Shown here: positions 1-8,787 of the stretch, piece after piece | How the letters are laid out: every line of letters begins with the position of its first letter | Position numbering within the stretch: position 1 is the stretch's first letter | Origin: Auxenochlorella pyrenoidosa | Taxonomy: Eukaryota > Chlorophyta > Trebouxiophyceae > Chlorellales > Chlorellaceae | Assembly: GCA_001430745.1 (NCBI GenBank) | Contig: KQ481997.1 | Location: 36,377-47,526, forward strand | Length of the DNA: 11,150 nucleotides | Direction: 5' to 3' | The notes under the pieces: generated by a model | The model's database searches: none | Told to the model about the DNA's origin: nothing | What the model saw: the letters and a program-made list of their open reading frames with translations, nothing else | Made by a program: the position numbers and the translations under genes

Positions 1-118
1 CGGCGATCCTGGGCGGGGTCGATCCTGGGCCGCGGCGCTCAGCCTGCCGTTGGCACCCGGCCGTGACGTGCACGCGCAGTCTGCTCAGCCGCGCCGCGCG
101 TCTCCCTGCCCTTGCCAG
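1..118 (+). other. Probable intron 3' part of gene 1
   Basis: This stretch ends in a good acceptor (CCCTGCCCTTGCCAG) just before the first recognisable exon. A GATCCTGGGC motif is repeated near the left edge (5-14 and 21-30). No coding signal could be supported here, and an upstream exon may end within it. Confidence 0.45.
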
Positions 119-3100
119 GTGTACAAGCTGACCGAGCACCAGCACGACGACTGGATTGTTGGTGAGCTGGCTAAGAGCGCACGGCGTGCTGCGTATTGTC
201 TGCAGCCTGTTGCAGCGCCCTGCGCAAGCTCGCAGGGCAGTGCCACTTGAGCAACAGACGCAGCTGGGGCAGCAGCGCACGACGGTGTGTCCCCAGACCC
301 ACCTGCCAGGTGACCTCTGTGCCCCTGTGCTCTTTTGCACCAGGCGACCGGGGCATCTGCTCAGACACCCGACCGCCCGGCCATCTACTTACGCACCCTA
401 TGCTATGCAGGCGCCAGCAGCGGGCGCGAGAGCATGGCCCTGCTGGAGACCCTGCGGCGCCTCATGGCTGCCAGCACCAGCGGCGAGCTGCCGGGAGAGG
501 AGCTCGACCTGCTGGTGGGTGCAGCCCCCTCCCCCTTGCCCTTACCCTTGTACCTGCTCCTTGGCTGGAGCGTGCCGCTGCCCAGCTGGCGCGTGCCTTG
601 TCCCAGAGGGGGGGCCGGCTGGGCCCCCAGGCCGGCTGCATGGGGTGCCCCAAGCAGGCCGGGAGGGCTGTCCCGCGCGCCATCACTTCCGCTTCCACTC
701 AAATCCCCGCCACCACCGCTCAACCCCCCTACCCACTCACACCCCGCGCCCACTCCCCCCCTTCCTACCCACGCACCCCAACCTGCCTGCAGGCCGACCC
801 CCGAGAGGCCTTTGCGCTGCAGCCCCGCGCCCTGACCGAGGGGGCGCGCTGCTTTGTGCAGGCGTCGCCCCACATCGCGCTGACCGTCGGCGGCGCCACC
901 CCCGCGCGGGCGGCGGCAGCGGGCACGCCAGGCACCCCCGCCACGCGTGAGTGCCCGCGCTGGCCCCACGTGCTGGCAGGGGCTCACCAGCCTGCCTGCC
1001 TGCCAGCCTGCCTGCCTGCCTGCCTGCTTGGCTGCCTGCACCTGGGGTGCAAGCTGTCTGCCGTGGTCGCTGCGGATGTCTGGCTGCATTCCCAGTGGCG
1101 CATGCTGCGTCCCCACCGCAGCGTGCCCCCCCCTGACGTGACACACCCCCACCCCGCCCCTGCAGCAGCGTCGGTGGGCGTCGCCAGCCCGCTGCGGGCC
1201 GGCGCGCTGTCGGCAGCCCCCCGCCTGCCCGATGGCAGCCTGCCCGCTGCAGCGGCGGCGCCGGCCTCGCCGATGACGGCGCCGCCGCCCGCGGTCCTGT
1301 CGCAGGGCGCGCTGTTTGACAAGATTCGGCAGGCCTGCCTAGCAGCAGGCCTGCCGGCTGAGCTAGACCGCTCAGAGTTTGAGTTCCTGCAGGCTGAGTG
1401 AGCAGCCGGGCAGTGGATCTCTGCCTGGGCGGCCCAACGCTTCTGCGCCACTTGGCAAGCAGCCACAACCCAGCTTGAGTCTAGACGCCCCCTCCCCGAT
1501 TCCTCCCTCGATTGTTGTTACTGCCTCTGCTTCCTAACGTGCTGTCGACAAGCACATTCTATGTTGTGAGCGCTGTGGCGCTGTAGTTGAAGGCTTTGCT
1601 TTGTTTCCAAGCACCCATGACGCGCTGCACATGTGCCCTGACGGTGCATGCGCAGCGCACTGCTGCCGACCCGGCCTCGCCCACCGTCCGCTGGTCTGCC
1701 TGCAAGGTCTAGCAGTCCGCGCGCAGTGTGCCAACGCCGAGAGTTGCCTGGCCCTGTGTTGCACGACCTGTGCTGTCTAAACAGAGCAACCCCCCGGACA
1801 GATGGGCAGAGCTGAACAAAGAAGCCAGCTGCACAGCTGGCGGCAACCGCAGCTGGCGGCAACCGCAGGCGGGTGCAGGCAAAGGGTGGCCAGCGCATCC
1901 CGCTGGCTTCCGAAGCGGCTATCAAGCATGAGCATAGGCTCCAGGTGGCACGAACAGTGCAGCCCGAGCGTGTTGTTGGGCGATGCGCATTAGGGTTGTC
2001 TCGACAGGGTTATCTCGACAGCCACACCCAGCCTCTTTCTCCGTTCCGTTGTGTATAGCTCCAGCATCTCCTCCTGTCTTAAAGTCCCGGAAACCGTCAG
2101 GCGACTTAAAGGATGAGCATCCTGCGCAGAATTAGCCTGTCTCTGGGTGCAAAGGCCGATGGCCGCGAGCTGCCGCGCGGCACATCCTTCAACGACCTGA
2201 GCATGGGAGCTGCCTCTTGGGGCGACGGTGAGCGGGTGCCGGGAGGGCCCAGCAGGAGAGGGGCAGGGCCCATGGCGACCGCCGTGTTTCCTGGGGGCAG
2301 AGCTCACGGGTATCGCCTTCTGTGCATGTTCCACAACCTCACAGACGGTGAAAGCCCCCAGGAGCGGCCGCAAGGGTTCTCGCCACCTGCCTCCGTCTCC
2401 GTGCCCGCCTCCCCGCGCCTTCCCGTGCACACGAGCCCCTTTGGCAGCAGCGCCCCAGGAAGTGAGCAAGCTTGAGGCAGTCTGGGCGTCTGTGTCGGGC
2501 GTCCGCCGAACTGCCCAGGGTTCTGCTCCTTCGCACTCGCAGCAATTGTGTCAGGGAACCACCGCGCGCGTGTCCGGGCCTACATTGTGCCTCAACATTC
2601 GCCTCAGCCAGTTCCGGGGGTGCAGCTCGTTTTGCCAGCGGCGGCGGCGCCGCCGCCACTCGCTTGTGCCCGTTGCTATCTAACGCCGCTGCTCCTCCCT
2701 CGCCCGTCTCTTTGCAGCTGGCGGCTTCCTCAAGTCCCCCGCGCTGTCCATCCCACGCACCTCGGTGGCGCACCTGCTGGAGCAGCGGCTCAAGACCGCA
2801 GGTGCGAGGGCTGGGTGGGGGAGCGGCTTCTCGTGCCAGCTCGAGGTGCCAGCTGGAGCCGCTCGGGAGCGGCGCCTTGCCCTCGGGGCCCGTTCACCAG
2901 CCGGCCAAGGCTGCAGGTACCTCACGGGGCGGCACCAGCCCGCGACTGCCAGCATCCCAGCATTCCAGCAGCCGCAGCCGAGCCATGTACTCGTATGTTC
3001 GCCCTGGCCCATTCCTGGCCTCACCCTCCATACCCCCCTGCCTGCCGCAGAGTGCGGCACGCCGCGGTCCTCCCTGGACATGCCCTCCCCCTCGCTGCCC

Positions 3101-3481
3101 ACCCCGCGCGCCAGCCTGGCCGGCGTGTCGGCCGGCAGCCCGCTGTCGCCGCGCGCCCCCGCCGCCGCCGATGCTTCGGAGCCCGCCTCACCTCGCTCGC
3201 CGCGCACGCCCGGCGGCCGCCGCCGCAAGTGAGAGGCAGGGAGGCAGCCGGCCCCATCCTGCTTTGGGCTGCCGTCAGTGGTATCAGTAGCGGCCTGTTG
3301 CAGGCGCGCGCTGCAGGCGGCACCCGTGCCCTGCCCCGCCACGCTTGCCCCCTCTTCTTCCTCGGTCCTAACCCACCCTCACCCCACCCCTCCCCGCCCA
3401 CCCCCCGCCCGCAGGTCCGGCAAGATTGACGGCATGGACTATTATGAGTTCTGCGAGCTCATCCGCTCCTCCTCCCTGTGA
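119..3481 (+). CDS. Uncharacterised Ala/Pro/Ser-rich protein with EF-hand-like tail (multi-exon, 5' partial)
   Basis: I do not recognise this gene. Proposed exons: 119-161, 411-514, 793-946, 1166-1397, 2130-2227, 2718-2801, 3051-3228 and 3415-3481. Every internal junction is GT-AG and phase-compatible, and the sum is 960 nt (319 residues plus TGA). The first exon (VYKLTEHQHDDWIV) opens at an acceptor, so the N-terminus lies left of the window. Residues 15-90 look folded (SMALLETLRRLMAAS, EGARCFVQASPHIALTVGG). About 90-150 is an Ala/Pro/Gly linker, then a helical stretch (ALFDKIRQACLAAGLPAEL). Residues 240-295 hold many SP/TP sites (SPRSPRTP), which are candidate proline-directed phosphosites, followed by the basic run GGRRRK. 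The end, GKIDGMDYYEFCELI, resembles the second half of an EF-hand loop and its exiting helix, but the first acidic half of the loop is missing. No signal peptide or membrane segment is visible. Exon structure is inferred from the sequence alone. An alternative is two genes, 119-1401 and 2113-3481. Confidence 0.55.
991..1037. repeat. Interrupted (CCTG)n simple repeat in intron
   Basis: CCTGCCTGCC-type tetranucleotide repeats with two interruptions (AGCCTG, TTGGCTG), lying inside the gene 1 intron 947-1165. The same tetranucleotide family appears on the other strand at 8756-8788 and in a short run near 11040. Confidence 0.85.
1835..1866. repeat. Perfect 16-bp tandem duplication
   Basis: AGCTGGCGGCAACCGC occurs twice with no spacer (1835-1850 and 1851-1866). 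A shortened relative follows (AGGCGGGTGCAGG). It lies in the long non-coding stretch of gene 1, and no function is apparent. Confidence 0.9.
1993..2020. repeat. 14-bp imperfect tandem duplication
   Basis: GGGTTGTCTCGACA (1993-2006) is followed directly by GGGTTATCTCGACA (2007-2020), with one mismatch. It lies about 100 bases before the ATG at 2113. It would be promoter or 5' UTR sequence in the two-gene model, and intronic in the one-gene model. Confidence 0.85.
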
Positions 3482-4585
3482 AAAGGGGCGCCGCCACCAA
3501 TCGCGGCGCGCCCGCCCCCGGCGCCAGGCTGGCACATTCGCCGCGGCGCCGCCGCGGCAAGCCCCCTCTGCCCCCCACCCCCCGAGATGCCCGCCCGCGA
3601 GGCGCCGCCCGCTGTGGCGGGCAGCCGGGGCAGCCTCTCGGCTGCCCCGCCGAGTTGTGTGAACTTCGAGCACCAGTCCTGTCCGTGGCCCCTGTCTGCC
3701 GGCCATTTGTAGAGTGCTTCTTGCCCTTGCTGTAGGGGCCCCCTGCACCACTGCAGGGACAGTGGGCAGGCTACCTGACCTGCTGCCCACGCATGCCCCA
3801 CGTGCACCCCTTGCCCTGAGCTTCTCCGCTGCCCCCATCGTCTGATATGCCCGCGGAGCATTCAGCCTACTGCTTTTCCTCCCCTCTCTCCCCCACCGCT
3901 TGTATACCCCCTCCCCCTCCCTCCCTGCACTGCTGTTTGTCGGGAGGCCCAGCCCCTTTCCCCCCGGCCGGGCCGGCCTTGGCAGCAGCCGCAGCGCGCA
4001 GGGGCCTTTTGCGCGCATGCCCGCAAGCGAATGCTGTATACGACGGCCCACATCTTTCCCCTCCAGGGCTGCTCGCGGACATGTACGCCAGCAGCCCGGG
4101 TCGACAAGAACACACGACCCCCCTCCCCGCAACCCCCAACCATACATACATGGAGGCCGCAGCCCCCGCATTCATCCCCCCCACCCCTCCCGCCCCACTT
4201 GCCCGCACCGTTAACTCGCCCCCCGGCGCGCAGCCGCCGCCCGCGGCCCCCACCCGACCCCAAGCGTATGTACGCCTCTCTCCCCCTTGCCCTTGTTTTT
4301 GTCGCCTGCGCTTCTGCACTTGCCATTGATTCTGAGGCCCGTGCGGCAGGACTTTTCAACCGCGCCTGCCCCACCGCCCCACGTGCCATGAGGCCATGTC
4401 GTGCCCATGCATCCTCACCCAACGCACCCCCCACGATGCCGGACAAAGGAAACGCCGCCCCTCCGCCCCATTTGATGTGTACGCTGTACGTAAATACAAC
4501 AACTGCAGCGAGCAGCTGCAGCACCTCGATTTTCCTGAGGACCAACACTGGAACAACGTGTAAGCAATTGACCCGACTCTGGTGT
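3482..4585 (+). other. 3' untranslated region of gene 1
   Basis: From the TGA at 3479-3481 to just past the TGTAA motif there is no convincing exon on either strand. Open frames here are C-rich or G-rich shadows with skewed composition (long Pro or Gly/Arg runs). A 3' UTR of about 1.1 kb is long but consistent with green algae. The end point is inferred from the motif and has not been observed. Confidence 0.55.
4559..4563 (+). terminator. TGTAA polyadenylation signal of gene 1
   Basis: TGTAA is the established green-algal poly(A) motif, with cleavage normally 10-20 bases downstream, here about 4573-4585. I found no other TGTAA on the + strand between the long gap of gene 1 and this site. Confidence 0.6.
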
Positions 4586-4659
4586 GAAGAAAGAGGAAGA
4601 GTTGTGTGAGCGAGCCAAGGCCCTCCCACCCTCCCACCCTGCCTGTGCTGGTGTGCAGG

Positions 4660-5424
4660 CAAACGAGTATCAGTTGCTTACATCTGCTGCAAGCTTAAGC
4701 CGGCGGTTGGAGCCAGGGCGGGTGCAGCGGCGGGAACGAAAGGGCAAACACAGCGACTGTCAAGCCAGCGTCAAGGGCCACAAGGGGGCAAACCTCGTCC
4801 TGCCAAGCCCGCCGCCAGGGGACCTGGCCTGGTGTACTCTCGGCTGGGCGGCATGGAGCGGGAGGGAGGCGAGCATTGGGGGCAGACAATTAGAAGCAGG
4901 GTGCGCACTCGTGTGAGGTGGTGGGCGGGGGCTCGCAGGCATGGGGGCGGCGGGGGCGCCGAGATGCCGGGGCCTGATATAAGAATCGGGGTGCGGTCAG
5001 GGAGTCTGCACAATCACAGGGAGCGCTGTGCTCCGAACAAGTGAATTGGGTTTGAGCCACAGGTGGAGAGGGCAGGGACAGCTGTGCACCGTGTTGGGTG
5101 GGGGGTTGGTGGGCAACGGGTCGCCGGGCGGGAGCCAGCTGGCACCCCGCCCAGCGCGCCGTGCCACAACAAATCGGTCAGGGGGACAGATCATTGCCGC
5201 CTGCTGCTCTGGGAGGGTGGGTGCTATCTGCGGCTGCGCCTGAGGAGGGAAAAAGGGAGAAACGCGGCGGCGGCGGCGCCGCGCCGCTCCAACAGGGCCG
5301 GTTCTCTGCACTAAACCTAACAGCGGCAGGGCCATGCTACAGTGCTCGACGCAAAGCAAACAGATACGGACAAAAGGGGCGCTGCTGCCTGCCGAATCCC
5401 TCGGCGGCGCCAGCGGGTGGCGGC
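4660..5424 (-). other. 3' untranslated region of gene 2
   Basis: This is the stretch between the gene 2 stop (5425-5427) and its TGTAA motif. I see no exon, RNA gene or element in it. Its GC content is lower than in the coding exons, and its frames show no family-like protein sequence. Confidence 0.55.
4678..4682 (-). terminator. TGTAA polyadenylation signal of gene 2
   Basis: The + strand reads TTACA, which is TGTAA on the - strand. It lies about 740 bases past the gene 2 stop codon. Cleavage is expected around 4655-4670, so the two convergent transcripts would end within about 100 bases of each other without overlapping. Confidence 0.55.
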
Positions 5425-8400
5425 TCATGGGAAGAGGCCGTAGGCTGTGCTCGTGTCGGCAGCAAGCTCTGGCAGCGACTCTGGGGTGCAGTCCTCCTCG
5501 TATCCCACCAGGTCTTGGAAGTCGCCCTGCAGGGGGGGCAGGGGGGAACCGGGCGCGGGGCAGGGGCAAGGTGGGCAGCAAGTTGGCAAACTTTACTCGA
5601 ATAGGGGGACTGAGGACTGAGGCAACATCTCTCGGCTGTGAGCCAGAGGAGTGATGAGCAGGGAAGCCCCACTTGGCAGGGCTGGCCCCGCTGCCCGGCC
5701 CTGTATGGGAAGGGCGCCACGCGGCAGGCCTGCCGCGCCAGCCAACGCTGAAGCTGGCGCGAGATGGGTGGGCGCAGCTCTGCATATGGCTTCTCAGGCG
5801 CGACCCCTCACCAGCAGGAACATTTCCGGCAGGTCTGCCGCGTTGGTCATCTGGCAGAGACCGTCGGTTTCGTTGCGGGGCAGCCAGCTGCAGGGGGTGC
5901 AGCGGGGCCAGGCACATGAGCAGGCCGGGTGGGCGGGGAGTCGCACAGGCAGCCCAGGCAGGCAGTCTGCTGCAGCGCCAGCCTGCTTGCACCAGGCGGG
6001 CACGCTGCGGGCCTTCATGCCACATGTCGGGGACAGAAGGCGTCAGCATGGGGGGCACGTGGCGCGCCGTGAAAGATAATTGCACAGCAGGGCAGCCCGG
6101 CCGTACGGCCAGGTCACACAGAAATATAGGCCTGTGCTGAAAGTCACAGCAAAAGGCAGGCAACCCACCTGATAAAGTAGTCCTCAGAGAGGTCTGTCAC
6201 GTATGACACGGGCGCCAGCACATCCGTCTCGGGCGGCAGCGTGACTGCAGCCAGGCGGGGCAGCGATCGGGCAGGGCTCAGGCGGGCCCAGCCATGCCCT
6301 TGCCAACCGGCAGGGCGAGCGCGGTACGGCAGCGAAGCAGCGCCAGGCGTGCCCGCACCCGCAGCTGCCTGCCGCGCTCGCATTGCTGCCGGCGGGCACT
6401 GGCGCAGGCGCGGGCACATGTGACGCGGCAGGCGGGCAACCCGGCGCGCATCCCTGGACCCGTGTAAGTCCTCCCTCTCCTTCTCCCCTTGGCAAGGCCA
6501 GGCTGGCAGGCCAACTTCTCCCCCATCCTCTGCTTCCCCAGGCCAGGCAAGGCTGGCGGGCAGACTCCTCCCCCTTCCTCTGCTTCCCCAGAATGTGCAA
6601 GCTGGCAGGGGGCCCTCACCGGGGTCCACATTGGGGATGGGCAGCTCCGAGCCGACGCGCGTCATGTCGCTGAACATCTCCATGCCGGGGAAGACGTCGG
6701 GGGCTGAGAAGGAGAGCGGGTCGACCGAGGTGCCGTCTGCAGGGGGGGGGGGGGGGTTCCCGGGGGAGTCGGGGTGTGTGTGTGTGTGTGTAGTGTGTGT
6801 GTGAGGGGGGGTCGGTGTGGGGTGGGGTGGGGAGTCGGGCTTGGAGGGGAGGGCAGGTGCAGGGCTGTGCCGGGTGATGCCGCGAGGAAGTCAGGCATGC
6901 TGGCCGCGGGGATGCTGGCGCTGGGCCGCAAAGGGCTGCCCTGCTGGCGCACGCCTCCCAACGCCTCGCCCACCAGTGGTCGCAAACCAGGCAAGCAAAG
7001 CCAGCAAACAAGAAGCGCGGGGCCGCGGCTGCTGGGCTGCACGGCTCACCGGTGAGCAGCTCGCCGCTGCCGGCGGCGGCGGCGGTGCCATCAAAGACCG
7101 GCCCTCCATCCGTGAGCAGGTCCTGCTTCAGGCCCCGCTGCTGCTGCAGGGTGCGTCCGCTGCGCGCGCTGCCGCCGCCCACCGCGACCGTGCTCTCCGT
7201 GCTGCCGCTGCTGGCGCCGCTGCCCCTGCCGCTGCCTGCCACCATGTCCCGAAGCTTGCCGGCCAGGGAGGCCAGGCGGCGGCCGATGATGGTGGCCGTG
7301 ACGGGCTGGCTGGGCGCCGGCGCCGGCGGGGTGAGCATGGGGGGCGGCGGCGAGATGACGACGGCGGCGCCCTGTGGCGCCTCGGCGGGCGGCAGGGAGG
7401 CCTCTGGGCCAGGTGCCACCTCTGGTGGGGGCACCTCTGGGAGCGGGGAGGTGGGGGCAGGGGAGGGGCCGCCGACCACGAGCGGCGAGGGGCTGGGGGC
7501 GACCTCGGGAGCCCCGGTGACCAGCGGGGGGGACAGGCCGGGCGGCGCCTCCGCGGGCTGTTCAGCAGGCTCGGGGGACGGGGAGGGCGGGAAGAGGCCG
7601 GGGCTGGGGGCGGGCGCGCCAGCGGGCGCGCCGCCGGGCGCCCCCGCGTTGCCGCCGCCGGGGAAGACGCCCGGGGAGGGGGAGGGGGACTCCAGGCCGG
7701 GGGAGGGGGCGCCGACCACCAGGGGAGGGCTGCTGCCCTGCCCGGTGATCCCAAAGTCGGGAGAGGGGGAGGGGGAGGGCGCGGGCAGGGGCGGCGCCAT
7801 GCCGGGCGGGTACGGCGGCAGCCCGGCGTCGATGGTGCCTGCGCGGGCAGCGGGTTCAGGGGCGCCAGGGGTCGGGGGCGGCGCGAGGCGCTGCCAGGCG
7901 GCTGGGCCGCAGGCATGCGTGCGTACGGGCGTGCTGCCCGCATTGGCGCGCGTGAGAAGGCGAGGTGGGCGGCCGCACAGGCGGTCGGCGGACGCCACTG
8001 GTTGCCCAGCAGCAGCAGCAGCAGGCCGGCGCTTTGCACGTGCCGAAAGGAACGTCAGGCACCAACATCAAACAAGAAACTCCGACCACCAGACGCAGGG
8101 GGGCGCGGCCCCGCGGCAGCACAACGACAAAGCCTGGGCGGCGCACACAAATTTGCCCGCGGCAGCACACACACCAGGGTAGTTGCCGTCTCCATAGGAG
8201 GAGGGCGCGGGGGGCAAGGGCAGCAGAAACAAAGAAAAACAACAAAATCTTTGACAAAACATGCCCGGGGCAGCGCACACACCTGGATAGTTGCCGTCTC
8301 CGTAGGATGGTGAGGGCACGGGGGCGGAGCCAAAGGGCGGCGGCGGGCTGAGCAGGCCGGCCGCCGCCTGCAGCACCTCTTTCACAAGCTCCTCGGCCTG

Positions 8401-8755
8401 GGCAGTCTCGTTGGTGTTGAGCACAGACAGCACCGGCACGGGCTGCACGGGGCCCACGGCGTCGTACATCGCGCCCTCCCACTCGCAGGGGGTGCGCAGG
8501 CGCAGCGAGCAGAGGCCGTCCGCCTCGGTCATGCTGCGAGGGGGTGGGTGGGGGTGGGAGGGGTGGGTGGGGTGGGGGGTGGGGGCCCGGGGGGGTAGGG
8601 GCCAGTGCCGGTCGGTAGGTCTGGGTGCCAAGAGCGGCCGGCGCAGCGGCGGCGCCCGCGCCGCGCTGTCGCCTTCAGGAGCCGGCAGTCGGTGACAGGG
8701 CCCAGGGGCGCAGCGGGTGCGGGCACAGGGGAGGGCTTGAGCCACCCTGGCCCGC

Positions 8756-8787
<32 letters not shown>

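Larger units (their letters stand above)
1398..2129 (+). other. Long intron of gene 1, or intergenic gap between two genes
   Basis: The upstream reading frame reaches a TGA at 1399-1401, but that TGA lies inside GTGAGC, the same donor sequence used at 162 and 2228. Splicing from 1397 to the acceptor CCTGCGCAG (2121-2129) keeps the frame. No TGTAA poly(A) motif occurs between 1402 and 2112, whereas both 3' ends further right have one. These points favour an intron. Against it, it is the longest intron in gene 1 (732 nt), and an ATG at 2113 with an in-frame TAA at 2107-2109 would make a plausible independent start. No exon could be supported inside, and the only structures noted are the two short tandem repeats listed separately. 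Confidence 0.5.

Noticed and set aside
196..1401. 401-residue unspliced open frame on the + strand
   Set aside because: Only the parts at 793-946 and 1166-1397 look protein-like. The intervening sequence contains repeats such as (CCTG)n and clear GT-AG boundaries, so these parts are treated as exons.
4997..6163. 388-residue open frame on the - strand
   Set aside because: It overlaps the last two exons of gene 2 in a different frame and runs through its 3' UTR and introns. The spliced model gives better sequence (WLPRNETDGLC, GDFQDLVGYEEDC).
6817..8313. 498-residue open frame on the + strand
   Set aside because: It is antisense to the Pro/Ser-rich exon of gene 2 and is Gly/Ala/Arg-rich with no family-like sequence, as expected from a GC-rich shadow frame. 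It also crosses introns of gene 2 with no boundaries of its own.
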